Assembly: GCA_049647585.1 (NCBI GenBank)
Contig: JBARXY010000004.1
Span: 1-64,000 of the forward strand
Length of the DNA: 64,000 bases
Direction: 5' to 3'
Origin: JAGQSZ01 sp049647585
GTDB lineage: Bacteria; Actinomycetota; Acidimicrobiia; Acidimicrobiales; Microtrichaceae
In this document: positions 53,729 through 61,319 of the stretch, piece by piece
Layout of the letters: every line of letters begins with the position of its first letter
How positions within the stretch are numbered: the first letter of the stretch is position 1
Position numbers and translations under genes: made by a program
Notes under the pieces: model-generated
What the model saw: the letters and a program-made list of their open reading frames with translations, nothing else
Told to the model about the DNA's origin: nothing
Databases searched by the model: none

Positions 53729-55345
53729 GTGACCGACGCTTCCTCATTGGCCACCCCCACGGGTGAAGTCATCCATGACCCCCATCGCAAGCGGATGATC
53801 CTTGCCGCGGTCTCCGTCGCGTTGATGGCCGTCATTGCTTCCATGAGCGGACTGAATGTCGCCCAACAGCAGTTGGCCCTGGACTTCGGAGCATCGCAGT
53901 CGACCATTCTGTGGATCATCAACGCCTACACCCTGGCGCTGGCCTCCCTACTCATGCCGATCGGAGCGATCGGAGACCGCTGGGGCCGTAAGACGGTTCT
54001 GGTCTCAGGCCTCGCGGTGTTTGGTATCGCCAGCTTCGCCGGTGCATTCGCCGGCTCCGCCACGATGATGATCGGCTCCCGGATCGTCGCCGGTATCGGT
54101 GCAGCGATGATCATGCCTGTAACCCTCTCCGTCATCACCACCAGCTTTCCCGAGGAAGAGCGGGGTCAGGCCATAGGCATCTGGTCCGGAATCGCCGGGG
54201 GCGGCGCCATGGTCGGCATGTTCGTATCGGCAGCAATGGTCGACATGGTGACCTGGCGGTGGCTGTTCGTACTGCCCATCGCTCTTGTCGCCGTGGGACT
54301 CGTGTTGACGGTCCGTTTCATTCCCAACTCCGCCGAGGATCACGAGCACCCATTCGACCTGGCCGGATCGATCCTTTCGCTGCTCGCAATTGGCGGTCTG
54401 GTGCTGGGAATTCAGGAAGGACCCGAGCGGGGTTGGACCCACGCTCTCAGCTTCGGCAGCCTCACGGTGGGCTTGATCGCAGCGGCGGCGTTCATCGCAT
54501 GGGAACTTCGTCACCCCGCTCCGCTCCTGGACATTCGTACCTTCGCCGACCGCAGACTCGCGGCGGGGTCAGCCACGCTGCTCACTCTCTTCGCAGTGAT
54601 GTCGGGAATCTTCCTGGTTCTCTTCCCCTTCTTCCAGGCGGTGCTCGGCTGGTCGGCGCTGCATTCCGCCAGCGCGATGTTGCCAATGGCCGCGGTGATG
54701 ATGCCAACCTCCGCGTTGGTGCCCAAACTGTCGGCCAAGCTCGGAACGAAGCCGACGCTGCTGACAGGAATGGCAATAGCCGCAGCTGGTCTGGCCACCC
54801 TGGCCGTGTCCGCCTCCGTCGACGGGGGCTACCTATCGGTTCTGCCGGGTCTGTTGATCATCGGACTGGGCACCGGTCTGGCGATGACCCCGTCCACCGA
54901 GGCAATCACGTCAGCCCTGCCTGCCGACAAGCAAGGTGTCGCCTCAGCGTTGAACGACACCACCCGTGAGGTTGGCGGGGCGGTCGGAGTCGCCCTGCTC
55001 GGATCGATCCTCTCGTCCGGCTACCGCAATTCGATCCAGCCCGATCTGGGAGGCTTCCCGGCAGAAATCGCCCGGGTCGCCCAGGAAGGAATCGGGGCGG
55101 CCTTCGGAGTCGCTCCACAAGCCGGCGCCCAGGCACCCGAGTTGATCCACACCGCACAGGTCGCGTTCGTCGAAGGGTGGACCCGATCCATGTGGTTCGG
55201 CGTCGTCATGATCGGGGTGGCGTTCGTGTTCGTCGCCCTTCGCGGACCTCGCACCAAGGCCCTCCCGGCAGCCCTGGACCATATCGATTATTCCGGTCCG
55301 GTCGATGACGATTCAGTCTCGGCCGTCCCGGCGAACATCAGCTGA
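53729..55345 (+). CDS. MFS drug efflux transporter, DHA2 (14-helix) family
   Basis: The 538-residue protein has about 14 membrane helices. It carries the MFS motif A region IGAIGDRWGRKTVLVSGLAV after the second helix and the motif C-like GIWSGIAGGGAMVGMFVSAA, typical of EmrB/QacA proton-drug antiporters. AAGGAA lies 7 nt before the GTG. It is probably controlled by the divergent TetR protein. The last 33 bp overlap the convergent solute-binding-like gene. Confidence 0.9.
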   Translation: MTDASSLATPTGEVIHDPHRKRMILAAVSVALMAVIASMSGLNVAQQQLALDFGASQSTILWIINAYTLALASLLMPIGAIGDRWGRKTVLVSGLAVFGIASFAGAFAGSATMMIGSRIVAGIGAAMIMPVTLSVITTSFPEEERGQAIGIWSGIAGGGAMVGMFVSAAMVDMVTWRWLFVLPIALVAVGLVLTVRFIPNSAEDHEHPFDLAGSILSLLAIGGLVLGIQEGPERGWTHALSFGSLTVGLIAAAAFIAWELRHPAPLLDIRTFADRRLAAGSATLLTLFAVMSGIFLVLFPFFQAVLGWSALHSASAMLPMAAVMMPTSALVPKLSAKLGTKPTLLTGMAIAAAGLATLAVSASVDGGYLSVLPGLLIIGLGTGLAMTPSTEAITSALPADKQGVASALNDTTREVGGAVGVALLGSILSSGYRNSIQPDLGGFPAEIARVAQEGIGAAFGVAPQAGAQAPELIHTAQVAFVEGWTRSMWFGVVMIGVAFVFVALRGPRTKALPAALDHIDYSGPVDDDSVSAVPANIS

Positions 55346-56437
55346 ACCTGCGACCAGCTCATGGGCCGCACTGATCGAAGCGATACAGCTGTCGATCGTT
55401 GTCCGGCCGAGCAGCAGGTCACCAATGGCCGCCGCACCGTCGTTCTCGAGCGTCGGGAATCGCTCCAGCGGCGGATAGGTGATCATTGCTCCCGCAATTG
55501 TTCTCCGAGTCACGTCGAGTCGCTCCGCATCGACCTCGTCGACCGGCCGGAGGTCATCGAGCACGTCGCTGCGAGCGGGGATGGCGCCCACCGACGCTTC
55601 GATCCGATGGAACTCGGTCGAGCTGAGCCTCTCCACCAGTGCAACCGCGCCATCAAGATCTCCACAGGTTCTTGGAATCGCCCACCCATGGCAGCCCGAG
55701 TATGAGACACGGCGCTGCGGACCGGACGGATACGGCGCGGTCCTTAACAGATCGCCGATTGGGGATGACCTCAGCTGACGGGTCGCTCCCGGCCAGGATG
55801 CCGAGCAGTCGACGACTCCAGCACCCAGCGCCGCGTCAGCTTCGTCGTAGTGCCATGACGTCAATCCGTTCATTCCGGAGGGACAGCGTGAACCGAGCGA
55901 CGCGATCACGTCCAAGGATTGGGTGGCGATTGCAGCATCCAGCGCAGCGCTTCCCTCATCGTCGAACAGCCGACCGCCCCGTCCGACAACTTGTTCGAAG
56001 AACATCCCGAAAAGGCCCGAGCCTCGACCGGTGAACCCGAAAACCGTGTCCGAGTCGAGTAGCTCCTGCCATGAGTCAGGGGCGTGATCCATCCGATCGG
56101 TACGCCACCAGAGAACCCGAACGTCGACGTTGCGGGGCACGCAGAGCAGAGCGCCCCGGTCGCGGCACAACGCGACGGCACCGGGCTCGATCGCAGCAAC
56201 CGTCGAAGGGTCGATGAGATCGTCCAGCGGGTGGAGCCATTGACGTTGACTCGGAACATATTTGCCATGGGTGGAGATGACATCGAGCCGCTCACCCGCG
56301 GCCAACAGCTGAGCGACGCGTTCGTTGAGCTCCAGATGATCCGCATGGACGACAATCTCGACCTCGTCGCGGAGTCCCTCGTAGAGAGCGTCGTACATCG
56401 GTCCGCCGACGAGCGCGACGCGCAGCTTCCGGGTCAC
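55313..56437 (-). CDS. Extracellular-solute-binding-protein-like protein without signal peptide
   Basis: The 374-residue protein looks like an ABC solute-binding fold. LRVALVGGPMYDALYEGLRD starts the first lobe, followed by VISTHGKYVPSQRQWLHPLD, RNVDVRVLWWRTDRMDHAPD and FGFTGRGSGLFGMFFEQVVG. It begins directly with the fold, with no Lys/Arg-hydrophobic signal or lipobox, so export is doubtful. The GTG overlaps the FAH-family hydrolase stop by 4 nt, making it the last gene of the sugar-acid operon. It may be a cytosolic binding protein or an enzyme using this fold. Confidence 0.65.
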   Translation of the reverse strand: MTRKLRVALVGGPMYDALYEGLRDEVEIVVHADHLELNERVAQLLAAGERLDVISTHGKYVPSQRQWLHPLDDLIDPSTVAAIEPGAVALCRDRGALLCVPRNVDVRVLWWRTDRMDHAPDSWQELLDSDTVFGFTGRGSGLFGMFFEQVVGRGGRLFDDEGSAALDAAIATQSLDVIASLGSRCPSGMNGLTSWHYDEADAALGAGVVDCSASWPGATRQLRSSPIGDLLRTAPYPSGPQRRVSYSGCHGWAIPRTCGDLDGAVALVERLSSTEFHRIEASVGAIPARSDVLDDLRPVDEVDAERLDVTRRTIAGAMITYPPLERFPTLENDGAAAIGDLLLGRTTIDSCIASISAAHELVAGSADVRRDGRD

Positions 56438-57354
56438 CCTTCACCGCAGGTGTTTACGAGTACCCCGATGCCTTCAATATCGACCTCGACGGTGTCGCCG
56501 TCGCTTAGATAGATGGGTGGTGTGCGAGCAAAGCCGACGCCCGCCGGAGTGCCCGTGGTGATCACATCACCTGGAAGCAGAGTCATGAACCTCGACAGAT
56601 ACGAGATGATCTGCGCAACGCTGAATATCATCTGCGCGGTGGTCGAGTCCTGCAGCGTCTCACCGTTCACGCGACACGCGATCCGCAGCTTCTGGGGATC
56701 TGGAATGTCCTCCGGCGTGACCAGCCACGGGCCGAGGGGGCAGAACGTATCGAACGATTTTCCTCGCAACCACTGTCCGTCGGAGAACTGGGCGTCTCTT
56801 GCCGAGACGTCGTTGCAACACGTGTAACCGAGGACGAAGCCGAGCGCAGACTCGACCGGAACGTCGCGTGCTTCCGCTCCGATGACGACAGCCAATTCGG
56901 CCTCGTAGTCGACCTCGGTCGACTGCTGCTGGCTCCAACGGATGACCTCGCCCGGGCCGATGATCGACTGCGGCAGCTTGGCGAACGTCACCGGTGAAGG
57001 CGGCGCCTCGAGTCCCGACTCGCTTGCGTGGTCCGCGTAGTTGAGGCCAACCGCGATTACCGAACCGGGCCGTGCGATGGGCGCCAGCAATTTCACCCGC
57101 CCCAGCTCAACCGAAGCGTCCTCGGCCGGACCGCCCCCGTCCGGACCGCCCCCGTCCGGACCGCCCCCGTCTGGACCGCCCTCGACAGGACCGCTCTCGA
57201 CCTCACCGTTCCTCGACGAATCGCCACCATCCGACGCAGTCGCGAGCAGCACCCGGAGGGGCGAGCCGCTGTCGAGCCGCAGTGGGTGCACGACGTCTGC
57301 GTCCACCCGTGCCAGTCGTTCGATTCCGTCGAGTTCGATCCTTGCGATCTTCAC
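56434..57354 (-). CDS. FAH-family hydrolase, likely 2,4-diketo-3-deoxy-sugar-acid hydrolase
   Basis: The 306-residue enzyme has the fumarylacetoacetase fold: GLNYADHASESGLEAPPSPV, the metal ligands in TEVDYEAELAVVIG, GYTCCNDVSARDAQFSDGQW and the closing PGDVITTGTPAGVGFARTPP. The closest well-known role in this gene context is cleavage of 2,4-diketo-3-deoxy-L-fuconate to pyruvate and L-lactate. The GTG at 57354 has GGAGGA 6 nt upstream. A Gly/Pro/Asp-rich insert (residues 52-76) is encoded by a 15-bp tandem repeat before the catalytic domain and is probably a flexible linker. Confidence 0.8.
   Translation of the reverse strand: MKIARIELDGIERLARVDADVVHPLRLDSGSPLRVLLATASDGGDSSRNGEVESGPVEGGPDGGGPDGGGPDGGGPAEDASVELGRVKLLAPIARPGSVIAVGLNYADHASESGLEAPPSPVTFAKLPQSIIGPGEVIRWSQQQSTEVDYEAELAVVIGAEARDVPVESALGFVLGYTCCNDVSARDAQFSDGQWLRGKSFDTFCPLGPWLVTPEDIPDPQKLRIACRVNGETLQDSTTAQMIFSVAQIISYLSRFMTLLPGDVITTGTPAGVGFARTPPIYLSDGDTVEVDIEGIGVLVNTCGEG
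57126..57200. repeat. 15-bp tandem repeat, 5 units, inside the FAH-family gene
   Basis: Five units based on CCGGACCGCCCCCGT (two exact repeats, then units with a few changes) encode repeated GGPDG pentapeptides on the minus strand. The period preserves the reading frame. Confidence 0.88.
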
Positions 57355-57422
57355 CTGCACTCCTCCAAGAGTCCGAACATCCCGAATACCAGGCCGAATT
57401 GGTCGGCCGATGACTGCCAACC

Positions 57423-58160
57423 TCAACCCGCCGCGATGCCACCGTCGATTAGCCAGTCTGCTCCGGTTACGAACGATGACTGATCGCTCGCCAGATAGAT
57501 GACCAGTTCGGCGACCTCCGCCGGCGTTCCAAGTCGACCTAGCGGTTGGCGGGCTATCAGGTCCCTGCGCATCTGCGAAGGATCGTCGGCCTGGTCCAGC
57601 AGCCTCCCCACCCAGGGAGACTCGACAGTTCCGGGACTGACACAGTTGCAGCGGATCCCCTGGGCCGCGTACTGAACAGCGACCTGCTTCGTCAGCGCGA
57701 CAACGGCGCCCTTCGATGCGCAGTACGCGGCGCGGTTGGGCAGGCCAACCGAGGCCGCCACCGACGCGGTGTTGACGATCACTCCTCCCCCGGCCTCCAG
57801 CATGTGCGGGAGAGCTGCACGGATACCCAGGAACACGCCCCGCACATTGACGGCGAAGACTTTCTCCCATTCCTCGACAGTGCAGTTCAACACATCGGTC
57901 ACGCCGCCGACGCCCGCGTTGTTGCAGAGGATGTCGACCTTCCCGTATGTCTCGATGCAACGGGCGATGAGAGCCCCAACCTGATCGGGATCTGAAACGT
58001 CGACCTCTACACCGAGGGCCCCTTTGGGAACGTCGGACGGAAACAGGTCACCGGCGACGACCTCGGCACCCTCGTCGAGTAGCCGGGTACAAATCTCGTA
58101 ACCGATTCCCGACGCTGCACCCGTGACGACTGCGGTCCTACCTGCGAAACGCTCGCTCAT
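57423..58160 (-). CDS. SDR-family dehydrogenase, likely 2-keto-3-deoxy-L-fuconate dehydrogenase role
   Basis: The 245-residue protein is a classical SDR: TAVVTGAASGIGYEI near residue 10, CNNAGVGG near 87, catalytic Ser in VIVNTASVAASVG near 140 and YCASK near 153. Its position between the aldose dehydrogenase (ATGA overlap) and the FAH-family hydrolase fits oxidation of 2-keto-3-deoxy-L-fuconate to the 2,4-diketo acid. The SDR fold alone does not prove this substrate. Confidence 0.82.
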   Translation of the reverse strand: MSERFAGRTAVVTGAASGIGYEICTRLLDEGAEVVAGDLFPSDVPKGALGVEVDVSDPDQVGALIARCIETYGKVDILCNNAGVGGVTDVLNCTVEEWEKVFAVNVRGVFLGIRAALPHMLEAGGGVIVNTASVAASVGLPNRAAYCASKGAVVALTKQVAVQYAAQGIRCNCVSPGTVESPWVGRLLDQADDPSQMRRDLIARQPLGRLGTPAEVAELVIYLASDQSSFVTGADWLIDGGIAAG

Positions 58161-59137
58161 GTTTCCCTCCGTGACTCACTTGCACTGTGACGGGCTCGAA
58201 CTCCGTCAATGGCGGCCCAAAGACCCTCAGGCAGGTCAACCGAGATCCCGGCGATGGCCGCAGTGACCTCGGCAGGCGAGCGCACCCCGACCACGGTGCT
58301 GGTCACTCCGGTGAAGCGGCGGGGATGGTTGATAGCAACCTGCTGGAGGCTCACGCTGAAGTCGTCACACACACCTTTCAGATCCTCAACCTGTCGGATG
58401 ATCCGTTCGGGAGCGGGCTGATAGTCAAAGTGGTTGTCGGCGCCACCGGCGAGAATCCCGCTCTGGAACACCCCCGCCGCCAAGAGGATCACATCGTCCC
58501 GGGTACACCGCTCGGCTACCGATTCGCCCGATGTTTCGAGCAGCGTGATTCGCCCTGCCAGCAGCACCACATCGAGTGGGACACGATCCAGCAGATGGTG
58601 GGCGACCTCGGCGCTGTTCGTACCCACACCGATCGCACCGATCAGCCCGGCTTCGCGCTGACGCTGGAGTTCCCCGGCCGCCACTACCGCCTCATCGAGA
58701 TGATCATCGGGGTCATGGATCAGCACCACGTCGATGTACTCACGACCCAGCCGTGCCCTGCTCTCGTCGAGTTGCTCACGAATCGCCTCCGGCGCGAAGT
58801 CGAAACGCGATCCACCCGGCGGCGCCCCGCCGAAGATGTCGCCGCTCTCCCGCGTTCCGGTTCTGTGGATGCTGCGTCCGACCTTGGTGGACACGGTGAA
58901 GCCCTGTGACTGGTCGAACTGGGCGAGGAACTTTCCTAGGCGCGCCTCGGCGAGTCCACGTCCATAGTGGGGTGCGGTGTCGAAATGGGTCATTCCGCAA
59001 TCGGCCGCAGCGGCGAGCGTGGCGCGTGCGGCCTCTTCGCTGACGGCTGAATACAGGCCTCCGAGAGGCGCTGTTCCGACGGACAGGAGTCCCGGAGAGA
59101 GCCGATCCGGTTTGGAAGGAACCACCACCTGTTTCAA
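58157..59137 (-). CDS. Aldo-keto reductase, D-threo-aldose 1-dehydrogenase (L-fucose dehydrogenase) type
   Basis: The protein of about 326 residues follows the AKR barrel: LSVGTAPLGGLYSAVSEEAA, catalytic Asp/Tyr in GMTHFDTAPHYGRGLAEARL, Lys in VSTKVGR, His in VVLIHDPDDHLDEA, and VGVRSPAEVTAAI for cofactor binding. The family oxidises L-fucose and similar sugars at C1 to the lactone. The start is unclear. TTG at 59137 or GTG at 59128 come first and lie just beside an operator palindrome. A longer form from ATG 59209 would begin inside the second operator. The gene is the first of the leftward operon. Confidence 0.8.
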   Translation of the reverse strand: MKQVVVPSKPDRLSPGLLSVGTAPLGGLYSAVSEEAARATLAAAADCGMTHFDTAPHYGRGLAEARLGKFLAQFDQSQGFTVSTKVGRSIHRTGTRESGDIFGGAPPGGSRFDFAPEAIREQLDESRARLGREYIDVVLIHDPDDHLDEAVVAAGELQRQREAGLIGAIGVGTNSAEVAHHLLDRVPLDVVLLAGRITLLETSGESVAERCTRDDVILLAAGVFQSGILAGGADNHFDYQPAPERIIRQVEDLKGVCDDFSVSLQQVAINHPRRFTGVTSTVVGVRSPAEVTAAIAGISVDLPEGLWAAIDGVRARHSASESRRET

Positions 59138-59140
59138 GTT

Positions 59141-59217
59141 ATCATCAGATGAATTCGTGCGTGTCGAGCCGGTCCTGCGTTGCTCGCAAGGCCTAGCGGG
59201 CCTGTTCATCTGATGAT
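59141..59217. promoter_or_regulatory. Two identical palindromic operators in the divergent sugar-acid promoter
   Basis: ATCATCAGATGAA at 59141-59153 and its exact inverse TTCATCTGATGAT at 59205-59217 share the palindromic core TCATC-N-GATGA. Their centres are 64 bp apart, about six helical turns, so a repressor bound to both could loop the DNA between them. The region separates the aldose dehydrogenase and fuconate dehydratase genes. The likely binder is the GntR protein at 60527. Confidence 0.7.
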
Positions 59218-59252
59218 CGTTCGTTTCCGACAGATCCGCGGGGAAGGATTTT

Positions 59253-60530
59253 GTGAAGATCACCCGTTTCGAAACCGCAGACATACGCTTTCCCACTTCG
59301 ATGACCTTCGCCGGTTCGGATGCGATGAACCCTGATCCGGACTATTCGGTTTCATATGTGACCCTCCACACTGACGAGGGTTTCGTCGGCCACGGATACA
59401 CCTTCACGATCGGGCGCGGAAACGACCTGTGCGTTGCGGCGGTGGAGGTCCTCGCAGCCAAACTCGTCGGCGAGACGCTGACCGACCCCATCGCCGATCT
59501 GGCCAGACTTCCCGATCTTCTCACGTCGGACTCACAGATTCGATGGATCGGCCCCGAGAATGGTGTGGTTCGCATGGCGACCGCAGCGGTGGTCAACGCC
59601 CTGTGGGACCTGTGCTCACGCGTGAGCGGCAAGCCGCTGTGGAAGTTCCTCATCGACATGACTCCGACTCAGGTCGTCTCGGTCATCGACTGGAGGTACC
59701 TGTCCGACGCACTCACCCCTGACGAGGCAATGACGCTGATCGAGTCACGTCGGAGTGGACTCACGGCCCGCGAGGAACTGCTGGTGAACTGCGGGCATCC
59801 GGCCTACACCACCGAGCCCGGTTGGCTCGGCTACAGCGACGACTCGATGGTCGCGCTACTGACCCAGGCGCTGGATCGCGGCTTTCGCCATGTGAAGATC
59901 AAGGTGGGACGAGACCTCGCCGAGGACCGACGGCGACTCCAACTCGTCAGGGACGTAGTCGGGCCTGATGTCGGAGTGGCCGTCGACGCCAATCAGGCCT
60001 GGGACGTGCCCGAGGCCATCGCCTGGATCGAGTCGCTCGCCGAATTCGACCTGGCGTGGGTCGAGGAACCCACCTCACCGGACGACATTCTGGGCCATGC
60101 GCAGATCGCCAGGGCGGTAGCACCGACGCGGATCGCAACGGGTGAGATGTGCCAGAACCGTGTGATGTTCAAACAGTTCCTAGCGGCTGACGCAATGCAG
60201 GTCTGTCAGATCGACGCCTGTCGCGTAGCCGGGGTCAACGAGAACCTGGCCATCATCCTGATGGCAGCCAAGGCCGAGGTGCCGGTTGTCCCCCATGCCG
60301 GTGGCTGCGGGTTGAGCGAAGCGGTGCAACATCTGGCGATGTTCGATTTCGTCGCGTTGGGCGGGCCGGGCTCGCTCGACGGTCGCCTGCTCGAATGGGC
60401 CGATCACCTGCACGAACATTTCGTAACCCCGGCGACGATCGCCGACGGCTCATACGTCACCCCAACCGCACCGGGCGCAAGCACCGAGATGCTCACCTCC
60501 AGCATCGAGCGATACCGTCACAGGCCATGA
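59253..60530 (+). CDS. fucD: Enolase-superfamily dehydratase, L-fuconate dehydratase-like
   Basis: The 425-residue protein opens DIRFPTSMTFAGSDAMNPDP and TFTIGRGNDLCVAAVEVLAA, as in L-fuconate dehydratases. It carries the catalytic Lys pair HVKIKVGRD near residue 216. Metal ligands are in VAVDANQAWD (near 244), AWVEEPTSPDD (near 270) and ATGEMCQNR (near 296), and the catalytic His is in VPHAGGCGLSEAVQHL near 348. It dehydrates L-fuconate (or a similar sugar acid) to 2-keto-3-deoxy-L-fuconate. The GTG start has GGAAGGA upstream. It overlaps the GntR regulator gene by 4 nt. Confidence 0.88.
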   Translation: MKITRFETADIRFPTSMTFAGSDAMNPDPDYSVSYVTLHTDEGFVGHGYTFTIGRGNDLCVAAVEVLAAKLVGETLTDPIADLARLPDLLTSDSQIRWIGPENGVVRMATAAVVNALWDLCSRVSGKPLWKFLIDMTPTQVVSVIDWRYLSDALTPDEAMTLIESRRSGLTAREELLVNCGHPAYTTEPGWLGYSDDSMVALLTQALDRGFRHVKIKVGRDLAEDRRRLQLVRDVVGPDVGVAVDANQAWDVPEAIAWIESLAEFDLAWVEEPTSPDDILGHAQIARAVAPTRIATGEMCQNRVMFKQFLAADAMQVCQIDACRVAGVNENLAIILMAAKAEVPVVPHAGGCGLSEAVQHLAMFDFVALGGPGSLDGRLLEWADHLHEHFVTPATIADGSYVTPTAPGASTEMLTSSIERYRHRP

Positions 60531-61201
60531 ACAAGACCGACCGCGCGGTCTCGGCGCTGCTGACGATGATCCGCTCAGGACGCTTCTCCGAGGGCGACCG
60601 TCTACCGACCGAACCCGAACTGGTCGAGGAACTCGGCGTGTCACGGAGCGCCGTTCGCGAAGCGGTGCAGTCACTGAGCTTCGCCGGGGTGCTCAACGTG
60701 CGCCAGGGTGGCGGAACCTTCGTGACCGACCTCGAGCCGGCCCGCCTTCTGCGCTCAGCAGGCCTGGCGCTCGACCTCTCGAGCAGCGACACGCTTGCCG
60801 AGTTGTACGCGGTTCGACGTGTCCTTGAACCTGCGGCAACCGCAATGGCAGTCGCCAACGTGTCCGATGAGAATCTCGTTGAACTGCGGGCCTGCCTGGA
60901 CACGATGCGCTCGGCCGGAGCTGCAGAGGAATTCGTCCAAGCCGACATCGCTTTCCACGACCTGATCGCCCAAATCGCGGGCAACGCGACACTTCGGGCA
61001 ATCCTGGCCACCCTGCGAACTGAGTCCGGACTCGGCCTGATCCGTCGGGCCCGTGAGGACGATGGGGCTGAGCGGCAGACGATCCTCGAACACGAAGAGA
61101 TCTTGGCTGCCGTGGTCGCCCGGGACGCGGAATTGGCGAGGGCTGCAACGACTGTTCATCTGGCCAAGGGACAACACTGGTTGGACAGCGCCCAGGCCTG
61201 A
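60527..61201 (+). CDS. GntR-family regulator with FCD domain
   Basis: The 224-residue protein has a winged helix (RFSEGDRLPTEPELVEELGV, SRSAVREAVQSLSFAGVLNV, RQGGGTFVTD) and an all-helical FCD domain with metal-type His residues (EFVQADIAFHDLIAQIAGNA, LEHEEILAAVVARDAELARA). FCD regulators often repress sugar-acid genes and respond to a pathway acid. It is translationally coupled to the dehydratase and probably binds the two palindromes upstream. Confidence 0.88.
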   Translation: MNKTDRAVSALLTMIRSGRFSEGDRLPTEPELVEELGVSRSAVREAVQSLSFAGVLNVRQGGGTFVTDLEPARLLRSAGLALDLSSSDTLAELYAVRRVLEPAATAMAVANVSDENLVELRACLDTMRSAGAAEEFVQADIAFHDLIAQIAGNATLRAILATLRTESGLGLIRRAREDDGAERQTILEHEEILAAVVARDAELARAATTVHLAKGQHWLDSAQA

Positions 61202-61239
61202 TGCTTTAGCTCATCGCCCAGTGCAGTTGCGATCCCGCC

Positions 61240-61289
61240 GTTTTGTTCTGCGAGACGGCGGCCCTGGCAGCCACCTCGCAGAACAAAAC
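61240..61289. repeat. 50-bp palindromic dispersed repeat, copy 2
   Basis: The arms GTTTTGTTCTGCGAG and CTCGCAGAACAAAAC are perfect for 15 bp, longer than in copy 1. The centre is GC-rich and could form a small inner hairpin. It lies in the 118-bp gap between the convergent GntR and flavoenzyme genes, where a bidirectional transcription or mRNA-end role is possible. Confidence 0.8.
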
Positions 61290-61319
61290 CGAAGGGGTCA
61301 TCACGGACTCCTGACGCGC

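Noticed and set aside
61240..61289. Rho-independent terminator between convergent genes
   Set aside because: The stem is strong but followed by CCGAAG, not a T-run, on one strand, and by CGGCGG on the other. The identical element at 49548 lies partly inside a coding region, so a repeat family explains it better.
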